Source of the DNA: Plicaturopsis crispa FD-325 SS-3
Lineage: Eukaryota; Basidiomycota; Agaricomycetes; Amylocorticiales; Amylocorticiaceae
DNA length: 64,000 nucleotides
Direction of reading: 5' to 3'
NCBI GenBank assembly: GCA_000827205.1
Contig: KN832558.1
Coordinates: forward strand, 1,654,884 to 1,718,883
The notes under the pieces are model-generated. The model was not told where the DNA came from. It searched no databases and saw only the letters and a program-made list of their open reading frames with translations. A program made the position numbers and the translations under genes. This document shows, one piece after another, positions 47,246-57,951 of this stretch (the first letter of the stretch is position 1; every line of letters starts with the position of its first letter).

Positions 47246-48681
47246 TCTCTTCTACAAAAGAGAGTGGACATACACAAACGGGCATTCTGATTGGCTAGAC
47301 AAACCGGACCGGAAAATGTAGCCGGTACCGGACATCGTCGTGCAGACGTGCGAGTTAAATGGAGACGCGGTACGCGTCTGAAATTTCTCGATCGCGTCGG
47401 CTTGCGTTCAAACGTCGAGGATGCGAAACGTCGTTCCACAGCTGGCGGAAATTTCTCGAAGGCGCCGCCAGTATTTACAGACGACGGGCCCGCTGGGAGA
47501 GGTGCCCACCACCGACTCGGATGCGACCCACTGGCACACGACGCGACTCGGACACGACACACTCTGGACAGCCATGCGTCGACTTGCGCTCAGTAGACGG
47601 CAGCACTAGATCTGGAAGATTAACGACGGACCCCAGGACGCCCACCAACAACTCGGACACGATCCACGGGACGCGACGCGACGCGTTCTAATACGGACCT
47701 GGCACGGTTGTTAAGCCGCACATGAAAAATCCGAATGGCCAATCCACTAGCGGCTGGCGGCAACGCAGAGGGCACACTTCAGGAATATACGTGCGCCTCC
47801 GAGGCTCCATGTTTCTCGAAGGCGCCGCCGGTACTTAAGTACATGCTTACATACGACGACGCCCTAAGGTGCCCACCAGCAACTCACCGGACACGAACGG
47901 TGCGACGCGACAGATTCTACGAGACTGGCACGGGTGTTTAGTGGCATGTGAGGACCTAAAGGCCCATTCCACTAGCGGTTAACGGCGTTGAACGCGGGGT
48001 GCACATTTCGGATGGACGTGCGTTTTGAAATTTCTCGAAGTCGCTAAACACTGAGCATTTATTCAATGATTCAGGTTCATTTCAGTCGTACGGGTTGTCC
48101 TAGAACGTGTAGTGCGACACCTGTATACGCTGTGCTACGGTGGGCATGGGTGCACGCAGATAGTACTGGATGAGCTAAGTACGGGAGATGTAGGTGCTGT
48201 GTACTAACGTCTTAGGAAACGACGTCGGAGGTAGGAAATGCTGACAAAAATTTGATTCACAGGGCTCCCAGTATTTGCAGACGCCGCGGGGCACACGGGT
48301 GACAGGCAGGAGCGGTTAAAAGGTGTGCAGGCTCACAGTGAGTACAACTGGACATCAACAACCTAAGATATATGCTTACGATGTATCATGATCTCAACTT
48401 TGCCAATTCCAGCTCGGACACGCAGCGCAGCGGCGTAAACATTGGAGTCTGATTCAGATGGGTTGGCGCACTCTGTACATGGGCCCCTGAGCCCGACCGA
48501 CCAAAGGTCGGGCGGCGAAGGGGCCCAGTCGAGACGAATGCTTGATACAAATGTAGTTCGCCATACGTCTGTAAAAGTATAGCTATAATGTACGCACGAC
48601 GACGGTGTGCAAGGCTCGCTTTGCATTCAAGTGTGCGTAGTAAACGTTAGAAACCCGTGGCGTAGCACGGGTACCTGCTAG
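47246..48681 (+). mobile_element. Non-autonomous Helitron-like element B, abutting A
   Basis: It begins TCTCTTCTACAAAAGAGAG immediately after the CTAG of element A. It ends in a hairpin (CCCGTG at 48654-48659, loop GCGTAG, CACGGG at 48666-48671), six bases, then CTAG at 48678-48681 followed by T. CACAAACG starts exactly 27 bases from its left end, as in A, and both have CTGATTGGCT shortly after. The right part has the same CCTGAGCCC...GGGCGGCGAAGGGG block about 195 bases from the end. At 1436 bp it is longer than A because of internal diverged direct repeats. It has no recognisable Rep or helicase coding sequence. Confidence 0.65.
47452..48300 (+). repeat. Diverged direct repeats inside Helitron B
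   Basis: TTTCTCGAAGGCGCCGCC occurs at 47452-47469 and 47812-47829, and a shortened TTTCTCGAAG at 48031. CCAGTATTTACAGACG at 47468 recurs as CCAGTATTTGCAGACG near 48268. TCCACTAGCGG occurs near 47741 and 47964, each after a TGGCACGG-like block. The units are 200-360 bases apart and partly deleted, so they are old duplications. Confidence 0.6.
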
Positions 48682-49115
48682 TTAGTATAAAATTCATAAA
48701 TCCGAGTTCGCTTGATTCGGCCGACGTCGTTCTCATTACACAGTGGCACCGAACGGCGGCGAACACTATGCCATATACATAGCGTAGACGCGTTGCAGCC
48801 GTCTTCGATTTCATGCGCAGCACTTTGCGAGAAAAGAGTCAGTATCTGGATACAACATGATTTCGGTAGCATGCACCAGGAAAACTCTCACCACGAACAG
48901 TGTGAGATTGAAGACTCAGAAAATGGTCAGGATCGTGTTAGGTGCAGAGACGACACTTGGAAGTGATAAACACAAGCGAATTAGTGCTGAGCAGGTGGCG
49001 CGGACTCGTGCTATGTCATTGACTTATGTTCGGAAAATTCATTCTGAACAATTGATACATTCCTTGGGTTCGTGAGACGCAAGGTATTCCAAGAGATATA
49101 TCATACAAGCACTCA
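48682..49115. other. Intergenic region
   Basis: About 430 bases between Helitron B and the stop of the ubiquitin-conjugating enzyme gene. Short frames only; nothing recognised. Confidence 0.4.
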
Positions 49116-50024
49116 TCATTTCAATAACTCTTCGACCACTCTATCCTCGTTGATTTTGGCGACATTCGCCCCCCGGTAGTTCAGTCGCCGCAGGACGTCA
49201 ATCTGGGAATTTTTTGGAAGACACAGGTGCCATTCGTACGTTGAATTGAAAGATGGATTGCAGAAAAGGTACGCACCACTTTCCCTCTCTCGAATCCGAT
49301 TGCCTCAAACTGGTCCACGTGAGCTTTCTCTAACCCTGCCATTGCGACTTCATCTCTTGCTGCCGACGCCTTCCCAGACGACTTAGACTTTGCACCAGCA
49401 CCACCAGCATATATCTGCGTCCAGTACCGCGCGGTATCGTTGAAACTCCCCTTGCTCGTCGTGAAATGCTTCGCGACTTCAGCATCCTGCGGATCGTTCG
49501 GTTCCGGAGAGCAAAGAAGAGATTGTAGGGATATGAGTGTAGATTTGAGCGTCAGTACCGGAGACCAAGCGTCCTTGAGGATGTCTGGGCTCCACGCGTC
49601 AATGAATGTCACCCAATCGCTGCTTAACAAATGCTCGTACCAAGACAGATCGCCCCGCTAGCGGAGGATACATTCGGATGATACACCTTGGTGATAAACT
49701 TCATCTTGACAGGCTGAAAGGGATATGACTCCGGTATCACGATGTCCTGGCGTCCCCGATCCCTTAGGATGTCGCATCGTGTTGGATAAACGCGTGGCTC
49801 ACCACTTCAAAATGCCCGCCCTCATATGGCGTATCCTCAGGACCCGGGAACGATCCTTTCAGATGAAATGGCGATTCATCGATGAGGTCAATCCTGATGT
49901 TGGAAGTCTTGTCGTTCTTGCAGTCTGTCCCGGGTGGCACAGTCAGGAAGGCCGATTGTGGGATAGGAAAGCATGGGAACTGACCGGCGATTTCCTTGTT
50001 CACTCTTCGCAGGCGAGCGTCCAT
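49116..50024 (-). CDS. UBC1: Ubiquitin-conjugating enzyme E2 with C-terminal UBA domain (Ubc1/UBE2K type)
   Basis: It carries activated ubiquitin and, in this subfamily, builds Lys48-linked chains. The start ATG at 50024 gives [13 protein letters not shown], joined by an intron to [17 protein letters not shown] and [20 protein letters not shown]. The next exon reads [33 protein letters not shown], with the catalytic cysteine codon at 49645-49647, and then [20 protein letters not shown] after a 5' splice site just past ICL. The C-terminal UBA is [15 protein letters not shown] joined to [20 protein letters not shown] and VEELLK. HPN, the active cysteine and the UBA are all present. No abnormality is seen. 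Confidence 0.93.
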
Positions 50025-51372
50025 GATATAGCAGGAAAGATAGGGCGAAAGGTAGCAAGAAAATGGGTGTCACGGTGTCAAGCAAGTACTGACTGCAGCA
50101 AAAGAACTTAGCCAAATCTCGCGGACACGCCTTGCGATCGAGCCTTTCGTGTCGCGGATCGCGAAACGCCAGTGGTAGGCGGTTACGTAATCAATGACCC
50201 CTTTGAATTTCCCCCGACCGCTATACTTATACTTTTTCACGCGCATCCGAGTTCATCATAGGCGTACTAAAGCACACACCGGCCGGTGGAATACGACTCA
50301 GTTTCTGCGTCCTAGATGCTCTCCGTAGCTCTGTAAGTCTTGCCGTTGCGATTTTGTTTGCAGTCTCAGTAAGTTATGTAAGGCATAAGTATCAACGATG
50401 GTACATTGTCGGAAAAGAGTCGATTATACTGTACTTATTCCTTGCATATAGCTCATTTGTTCGCTTACCTCGAATACGGTAGTATTTACAACACAAGCCA
50501 CTCGCTCGGATCTGGTTCAACTGTCGCCCGCAAGGGTCTTCAAGGTGCGATTGCTGCAATTTTGCGCATTCGATTCAGTTTTATGAGTTTGTGTCAGACA
50601 GACCTCTTCCACGCTGAAAAGCTATTGGACTCTACGCATAAACCCTCCAAGGGTAAGTAACGTCTAGAATCGACACCCATTCTACTGTGCCTTGGCTCGC
50701 GTAGGGCATCTCGGGCTGTATGCATCTGGACTGGTCAACCAAACACTGCGGAAGCAAAAAAAGAAGCATCTGTGTCCCAATAAGGCAATTTTTTAAGGAT
50801 GTCGCCCACTCGCAGATTCGTGGAAACTTGGGCTCTCTGTCTATACCTTGGCTGTATTTTGTACCTTCTCCCTAAATGTCATCGACACACAACGCTCCCG
50901 AGCGAAAGGTCGCAGCGCCGCCGCAACAAGTCGAAGTCGAATCCCGCTTCACTTTACGGGTGGCGGACGACAGTACTGGACAAACCATGTACCCACTGGC
51001 AGGTTGACAGCGGTCACGCCTATATGTTCTGCACATTATAACCGGTATGTGGTCCAAGTCGCATGTGCACTATGACATTGAAACCCATAGCAACAACTCA
51101 CAGCTGAAACGCTCAGCAAACGATTGTGGGGTACATCGCGGCGGATGCAACTCGGAGCTCTGAAGTCTGGGCTCCGCACGTCAAATGCGCATCCGCATAG
51201 CTCTGCCTGCCTAGGATACATCCGCTGCGGGGCCGTCGCCTAGGAGCACGCTATATAAACCAAAATCATCAACTTCCGTATTCATCTATCTTCAGTCTTC
51301 CGCCCACCAACTCCATAACCATTCGCACGTACTCCATCCACTACTTCACACATCGTTTCACTCTCGCTCGCC
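50025..51372. other. Divergent promoter region
   Basis: 1.35 kb between the E2 gene (leftward) and the glycosyltransferase gene (rightward). It contains a TATATAA box near the right end. Frames at 50406-50660 and 50799-51041 lack recognisable domains. I see no repeat. Confidence 0.4.
51252..51258 (+). promoter_or_regulatory. TATA box of the glycosyltransferase gene
   Basis: TATATAA lies 115 bases before the ATG at 51373, followed by a C/T-rich leader with repeated TCCATC/CTCGC stretches typical of highly expressed fungal genes. Confidence 0.5.
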
Positions 51373-54300
51373 ATGGCTGGTCCTCTACAAGTTCCCGAGC
51401 CTTCCTACTTCATGTCGCCGCAGTGGAAGAGCAACTCTCGTCCTGATTCGCCAGTCGCCAAATCCGTGTCTCCTGGGACACCGCAAGAAGGAAGCGGGCT
51501 CCTGCGTCAAAAGAGCTCTGATTCTCAAAAGAGTCTCGATGCGCAAGACCTGCAGCGTTCTCTCTTCAAGCTTGATCGTAAAATAAAAGTAAATTTCAGC
51601 GACCTCCTATTCGACTTCAGTCCGCTGACGAAATTTCTTAGAGAAAGTCCAGACTATCGACATGGTCTCACGACCTACGTCGCGATGACTCCTCTGTAGC
51701 CTCGACGGACAGCAGATCTTCTCGGGACACTGCGGACTCCTTCTGGGGTAGGATCCATGCTCGTGAAGCGTCGACGACATCGCTTTCCACCAGTGGATCC
51801 GGCACTCACTCGCCTTCAGCAAAGGAGCCCGCATTCGTTCGCACGGAGCTGGCGCGCATTGAAGAACCTTATGAATGGGATCCCGCCGCTGAAGATACCA
51901 TGGCGGAGTCTTCTTCCTCTGAGACCTCGTCCCAGTATCGCCACCCTCGCAGCCTCCGCAGCTTTGAGGAGTACTCCTCCACCCCGTACACCGCGACTAC
52001 CGGATCATTCCAGGACGAGGCTATTCTAGACGAAAACGGCGACGAGATTCCGCAAGTGACCCCTAGATGGGAAGAGGTCGATCCTCAGATTCCTACACAA
52101 GTACCAAATGCATCCACCTGCACGCTCGCCAACGCCGAGATTCCTACAACACACCCCTGGGTAGACGCACCCCCTTTCACCGTCTTAGAACGGCCTGTGC
52201 CTGTCATCCATAAAGTCCGCGCCACGGTCAAGATCACGATCTCCCTCGCCATTGTCATCTCTTTGATCATCGGTTACGCCGTTAAGCTGAAGATCGTCAC
52301 CGTCGGCTTCTGGTCTTTTGGAATGTACGGCCTGCTCCTTTGCATCGGTATGTTTATGCTCCCTATCTTTTAGATGCATAGCTAACGCATAGATCGTTAG
52401 ATTTCGCTGTTCAGGCCACGGCTGCTTCCATAAACAGGCGAAGAGTCAACAAAATCGCCCTCGAATCCGATGTCGATAGAGACGTCAAGACCTTACTGGA
52501 GCTCAAGGCGGCTGGCAAGGACACTGCCGAACACATCGCCCGCATGCGGGAGGTGAGCATCGCAGTAGTTGGTTACCGGGAAGATGAGGAAGCTTGGATA
52601 AAGGTTAGCCTCATCGCTTGATTGCCTATCTGCTATTCTCACCGTATCCGTTTGCAGTGTCTTCAAAGTCTTCAAGCCCAAGAGTACCCCATCAAACACA
52701 TCATCGGCGTCGTAGATGGCAATGACGGGCCAGACTTGGACATGGCCACTGCGTTCGGGAAAGCTTTCCCGGAAGACGAGCGCCTCATCGTCCACCTCCC
52801 GGTCCTGCTTTCCGTCATGTACACGGAGAAATATTGGGAGACGATCAAATCCATGGACGTCCGCACCCCCACCCGTTGGGAGTTCTTCAAGATGTGGTTC
52901 ACTCAGGCACCCCGCGAGGGGCAGCACGAAGCCCACGAAATCGCCTGGAACCACGTCCTCGCCTACGTACACAAGGCCGCTACTGAGGGAGGTTGGGCAA
53001 ACTGGAAGGGGATTTGCTTCTCGCAGCCTCACGGTCACAAGCGCCACGCCATGTTCACCTCCTTCGTCGTCGGTGCTTATGCTCTGGGCACCCGGGATGC
53101 AATGCTTACTACGGACAGCGACACATACGTCCACCCCGACGCCGTCACTCATCTCCTCTCCCTGCTTATGAGCGATGTCCGGATGGCGGGTGTCACTGGT
53201 GACGTTCGCATCTGGAACAAAGATGATTCGTTCTTGGCCCTCATGTCTTCGTTGCGGTACTGGTTTGCCTTCAAGTGAGTTTATCGGTTTATTTCCCTTC
53301 CCGACTTCGATCTGACGATGATTTTCTTTAGCGTTGAGAGAGGCTGCCAGAGCGCTTTCCGCTGCGTTGGATGCCTGTCTGGACCGCTCGGTCTTTACAA
53401 GACGAGCGATCTTATCAGCGTATTGGGCCCATGGATCTTGCAATCTTTCCTCGGCAAAGACACTACGTTCGGCGACGATCGCCATCTCACCAATCGTATC
53501 CTTTCACTCGGCCACTGGACTGGTTACTCGCATCTCGCTATGTGCGAGAGTGACACTCCCGCCGGATTCGTGCGCTGGGTCAAGCAGCAGACTCGTTGGT
53601 CCAAGAGCTTCTTCCGCGAGGCGTTCTGGTTCCCCAAGAGCTTCGCTTATCAGCAATTCTGGCTTACCGTGGAGACGACGAAGCAGTTCATGTATCCCAT
53701 GATTCTGACTGCCACCGTCTTGAAGATGGTATACCTTCCCCGGAACTGGATCTACCCCCTCCTTTGGCTGGCGACGATGTTCGGTGTCGCTTTCATCAAG
53801 AGCACCTACGGCGTCATCTGTATGCGCGATCCGACCTACTTCCTCTTCGGTATCTACGGATTCATGGTGAGCACCTACTCCATGCATTCTGTTTGCGGTC
53901 ACTGACTATTCCTTTCAGTACTTCTTCGGTCTTTTGCCTTCGAAGTTATTCGCTGGCTTCACGGTCGGCATTACTACGTGGGGTACATCCGCACGGTCAA
54001 AGTCGGAGGTGCAACGTCCGGAAAGTTTCTATTCGCGTACGACGCACGTTGGACAGTGAGTACCTCGCTCTTTCTATCTATTCCGCATATCTGACGCATG
54101 CCTTTAGTCTTGTCGTGTGGTACACCGCGCTCGCCGTCGGTCTTGCCTACTTCCTGTCGTCCATCTTCCAGATCGGCGCGCTTTGGCTGATCTCGTTGCT
54201 GTGTGTGTTGCCCATCATCCACCTCTACCTCGATGTCATCGTTGGCGAATCCCAGTATGCCTACTACCTCCTGAAGAAGTGGCAGAAGAAGCGTCTGACC

Positions 54301-54924
54301 GTACAAACCGCTGCCGCTGCCGCCATCGACCTCGAGAAGGCGCAAGGCCTCAGACCTTCCGGCATGAGGATGCCCTCCTTCGTCCGGGCGAAATCCCATA
54401 CTCTCGCACCCAGCTTACTCGTGTCGTCGCCGCGGTCGTCGTCGTTCTACTCTCGTTCCAGCTCTCCCGTTTCGTACACTACGCGTTCATCCGTTGGGAC
54501 CTTCGACGTTCCGTCGACTATCATCGAAGGCATCGCGGTCCCGACCACTCGTCGACGTCAAAACTCGACAGCGGGAAGCAGTGGTCTCGTTCCCATCAAC
54601 GAAACGGTCTTCGGCCCTAACGAGGATTCTTTCGAACTCACACAACTTTCCGAAAAGAGCCTGGCCGCTACCAGCAGTACGGACATGACGCCTCGGTCGA
54701 GCATATCCGCCTTTTCCACCACCTCGTCTGGCCCGCTTCCTCATCGCGGGTCGATTTTCTCCTTGGCATCGTCTACGAGCACTGCGGTGTCATCGGTAGC
54801 ACCAGCATCCATCACGGTCACCAAACCGAAGCGGTCCCACAATACTAGCACTCGCAGCTTGGAAAAGAAGGGACTTGGACTGCTGCGGGTTAAAAACAGG
54901 GTGGAGGCGGTGAAAGCCCTGTGA
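51373..54924 (+). CDS. Membrane glycosyltransferase family 2, hyaluronan-synthase-like (Cps1/HAS type)
   Basis: A processive polysaccharide synthase of the plasma membrane, over 950 aa in about seven exons. A disordered N-terminus (exon 1 ends at LDRKIK, then RKSRLSTWSH) precedes two membrane helices near 52220-52360 (KITISLAIVISLIIGYAVKL, FWSFGMYGLLLCI). The catalytic domain follows: VVGYREDEEAWIK, GVVDGNDGPD, TTDSDTYVHPDA (DxD), LSGPLGLYK, FGDDRHLTNRILSLG and the QxxRW motif in QQTRWSKSFFRE. Further helices lie near 53690-53880 and 54110-54250, and LPSKLFAG then TTWGTSAR resemble the end of vertebrate hyaluronan synthases. A Ser-rich cytosolic tail of about 200 residues ends at 54924. GDDRHLTNR and QQTRWSKS favour the HAS/Cps1 branch over chitin synthases, which have QRRRW. 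The product is inferred, not shown. Confidence 0.85.
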
Positions 54925-55188
54925 TCTCTACTACATCTCTGCCTACTACTTACTCTATACACACTAATTCTTACCTTTTTCTTACCACTAATAATACGCT
55001 GCTCTGGTCGGTACAATATGGACAATACTAGTTACTGTCATCTCCTTTCGCATGGTAGAAAATACACGAGCTCAAGCCTCCAATTTGTCCAAACTTTCGT
55101 GTGCAACAGTCAGAGCCTTCAGATCGATTCAGATGCCACGGTCTTCTTCAAGTATAGACTTTGTTCTCGCGTGCTCGAGCTCATTGTA
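54925..55188. other. 3' flank of the glycosyltransferase gene
   Basis: T-rich sequence with CTTACC/CTAATAATAC patches is the probable 3' UTR, followed by the target site of the inverted-repeat element. The copy of the 8 bp target duplication TCATTGTA is at 55181-55188. Confidence 0.4.
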
Positions 55189-55671
55189 AGGACCCCGGCT
55201 TATGCTCATAGAGGTTGTATCCTAAAATCGGCATTTTTGACCCTTTCCGTCCGCACGATTTTTGGCCCGTTCCCGTCCGCATTAGGATCGGACTACCAAT
55301 TTTCGGCGAAATCTGTCCGCATTCGCGATACATGCTGTCGAAAACACCCATCCGTCCGCATCCCCGCCAAATTATGGATACAACATCAAAACCGACGCAC
55401 CTCCGCCTCGCCGGGGGGTCCGACGCCGGGCCGACGTGACCCCGCACCAGCTTCATGTACGGAGGCCGGCGGCGGCATGCCTCCCTCACCAGTTCCGTCC
55501 GCACAGGGATCGAACGTCGCTACCGACGGTCCTCATCCGTAAGGCGGAAAGATCGTACATTTTTCGAAATTTTGGCCTTTCCGTCCGCACTGGGATCGAA
55601 CGTACGCGATTTTTGGAGGCCAAATCCGTCCGCATTAGGATACAACCTGACATAGGATAAGCCGGGGTCCT
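55189..55671. mobile_element. Non-autonomous DNA transposon (MITE) with 38 bp inverted repeats and 8 bp target duplication
   Basis: The left end AGGACCCCGGCTTAT... at 55189 is matched in inverse by ...ATAAGCCGGGGTCCT ending at 55671. The repeats extend about 38 bases to GGTTGTATCCTAA, with a few mismatches in the middle. TCATTGTA flanks both sides perfectly (55181-55188 and 55672-55679). The interior has five perfect TCCGTCCGCA copies (55246, 55351, 55494, 55580, 55625) and two one-mismatch copies (55272, 55312), all on the same strand. There is no transposase. An 8 bp duplication fits hAT elements, and Zisupton elements of the KDZ group are also reported with 8 bp duplications. Confidence 0.85.
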
Positions 55672-55679
55672 TCATTGTA

Positions 55680-55989
55680 CCGTACACTCGCGCTCGGCGC
55701 TCGACGTTGAAACATCAAATCTCTGGCTCGGAAACCTATCTGTCATTTCATCCAGTTCAAATAATCAGACCACAATCTGACAAACTTGAGTAGAGCTACT
55801 AGACATCGGAGGCAACTGCCTAGGCCATTCGGGAAAGCGTCGCTGGCGTCCAGAATCCAGATCACGCCGGCTCGCCAGCATCGCCCCAACGCTCCAGGAG
55901 CTTTATAGCAGTCAGGTCAGGGCATTTGCTCCAGTCCCCACCTACTTCACTCAACGCTTTTCACCAGGATCCGTCGGAACGATTTTCTA
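55680..55989. other. Upstream region of coproporphyrinogen oxidase
   Basis: About 310 bases between the MITE and the HEM13 start codon; presumably the promoter. A TTTATA sequence occurs near 55899. Nothing else seen. Confidence 0.4.
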
Positions 55990-57024
55990 ATGTCTACACA
56001 AACCGACAGACCGATGCGTGAGCAGGTAGAGGAGTATATCCTCTCGCTCCAAGACGTGATCGTCAACGCATTCGAAAAACTCGATCCCACTGCGCCTCCC
56101 TTCAAACGCGACTCCTGGGTTCGCGCTCAAGGAGGCAAAGGCCAATCCTGCGTCTTTGCCGCCCCTTCGTCCTTGACAACTCCCGCCAACACTGTTCTGG
56201 AGAAGGCGGGGGTCAACATCTCTATAGTGCACGGCAATCTCCCGCCTGCAGCTATCAAGCAGATGCGTGCCGATCATTCTACCATTCCCTACGACCCGGA
56301 ATCGAATACGAGCCTCCCATTTTTCGCTGCCGGTATCAGTCTCGTTATCCACCCCCGAAACCCAAGCGCGCCAACCGTCCACGCCAACTATCGTTATTTC
56401 GAGATCACGGATCCGGCCGAAGAGGGCACGATCCTAGCTTGGTGGTTTGGAGGGGGCTGTGATCTCACACCGTCCTACCTCTTCGAGGAGGACGCGAAAC
56501 ATTTCCACGGGACGTTGAAATCTGCCTGCGATCAGCACGGCGCCGCTTTGTATCCTGCCTTCAAGAAATGGTGCGATGAATACTTCTTCATCCCTCACCG
56601 TAACGAGGCGCGCGGGATCGGAGGGTTGTTCTTCGACGATCTCAGCGACGGTCCTCACAAACGTTTTGTCGACCAGGACGCAAGACCCAAAACTGCGGCC
56701 GACATATTTGCCCTCATCCAAACTCTCGGCAACGCTTTCGTGCCTTCCTACTTGCCTATCTTAGAGCGTCGGATGTCTATGCCGAGCGACGAACACAAGA
56801 GGCGATGGCAATTGATTAGGCGGGGCCGTTATGTGGAGTTCAACTTGGTCTACGACCGAGGGACCAAGTTTGGGTTGATGACTCCTGGGGCTAGGATCGA
56901 GAGCATCCTCATGAGTCTTCCTGAGACAGCGAGGTGGGAGTATATGAGCGAGATGGGCAGTGAAGAAGGCAGTGAAGAGGCGAAGTTGTTGGAGGTCTTG
57001 ACCAATGCCAGGGAGTGGGTATGA
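55990..57024 (+). CDS. HEM13: Coproporphyrinogen III oxidase (oxygen-dependent)
   Basis: It converts coproporphyrinogen III to protoporphyrinogen IX in haem synthesis, using oxygen. The gene is one exon of 344 codons with ATG at 55990, close to the usual length for fungal enzymes. Family signatures are present in order: SWVRAQGGKGQSCVF, FFAAGISLVIHPRNP, VHANYRYFE, WWFGGGCDLTPSYLFEED, KKWCDEYFFIPHRNE with ARGIGGLFFDDL, RRGRYVEFNLVYDRGTKFGL and ILMSLPETARWEY. The histidine in IHPRNP and the arginine/aspartate of the FFDDL region are kept. No presequence is visible, which fits the cytosolic fungal form. The MITE lies about 320 bases upstream and could affect its promoter. Confidence 0.96.
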   Translation: MSTQTDRPMREQVEEYILSLQDVIVNAFEKLDPTAPPFKRDSWVRAQGGKGQSCVFAAPSSLTTPANTVLEKAGVNISIVHGNLPPAAIKQMRADHSTIPYDPESNTSLPFFAAGISLVIHPRNPSAPTVHANYRYFEITDPAEEGTILAWWFGGGCDLTPSYLFEEDAKHFHGTLKSACDQHGAALYPAFKKWCDEYFFIPHRNEARGIGGLFFDDLSDGPHKRFVDQDARPKTAADIFALIQTLGNAFVPSYLPILERRMSMPSDEHKRRWQLIRRGRYVEFNLVYDRGTKFGLMTPGARIESILMSLPETARWEYMSEMGSEEGSEEAKLLEVLTNAREWV

Positions 57025-57951
57025 GCAGGCGACTGTACCCTGGTCTGTCGAGGGACATGGACAGTGGTCAAGAGCAGGTGTATATCAAATAATGTTGTAA
57101 GTATTCAATCTGGGGGGCAAACGGTAAACATATCTACTATGATCCTGATCGTGTCTATGTCATGCGAAAATGAGGCCCGCGATGTACGCCCACTCATCCT
57201 GAGGCCTGAGGTATGGCAACCTCGTACTGCTTGGTATCTGTCGGTGAAACACGGTTTGTGATTTCATGTTTGGCGCATTTTTCGGACGATGCCCGAATTC
57301 CTCGTTGCCTCTCCGTCGCCTAATGAACCTGAAGGTAGACATTGTCATAAGTTACAGAGGTGGATGCAACAGCTTACGACAGCGTACCGAGCAGCAACTT
57401 CGGTACCCCCTAATGGAGGACTCCGTGGTCGACACATCCAGAGAGGGCGAGGTTGACACTGACGGCGTTGAAGTCACCGGCAACTAGCAGAAAAATGAAG
57501 GGATAGCGCGGTCAGGGAAAGAGACGGCAATGCTGTTGAGAAGCGCCAGAGACAGGCCCTCTTTGCGAATGTCCTGGGTAACGCAATCAGCGTAAGTCAC
57601 CAGAACGCACCTGAGCCCACGGCCTACGGAAACCAGTCAAATAGAGAGCATTCGTACGGGGGGATTCATGCCTAATAAAATCTATCGCATTTGTAGGGCC
57701 GTCGTGTGATCATGACGAAGTGCGACACAGATGTGATCCTATAGCCCAGCGTCCTTTCTTCCCGTGTAGTTAATTTCAGTGCGTACAATGCCATACATAC
57801 ATTATACAAATGACTTTTTCCGATTGGGCTACACTGTCTAGATCAAAACTGACGACCTCGTTAGAAAATTAGGATATGGGAGGAGACCAATGCGTACCAT
57901 GTTGGATAGAAAACATTGCAGCACATAAGAAGCGTTTTGAGAGAAGGACGT
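57025..57951. other. Convergent intergenic region
   Basis: About 930 bases between HEM13 and the anthranilate transferase gene, whose stops face each other. Short frames only. I see no repeat or RNA gene. Confidence 0.4.

Noticed and set aside
52493-53485. 330-codon open frame on the minus strand
   Set aside because: It lies antisense to the glycosyltransferase catalytic exons, has no recognisable domain, and arises from GC-rich codon use on the coding strand.
51373-54924. Assignment as a chitin synthase
   Set aside because: The motif is QQTRW with GDDRHLTNR, not the QRRRW and EDR context of chitin synthases.
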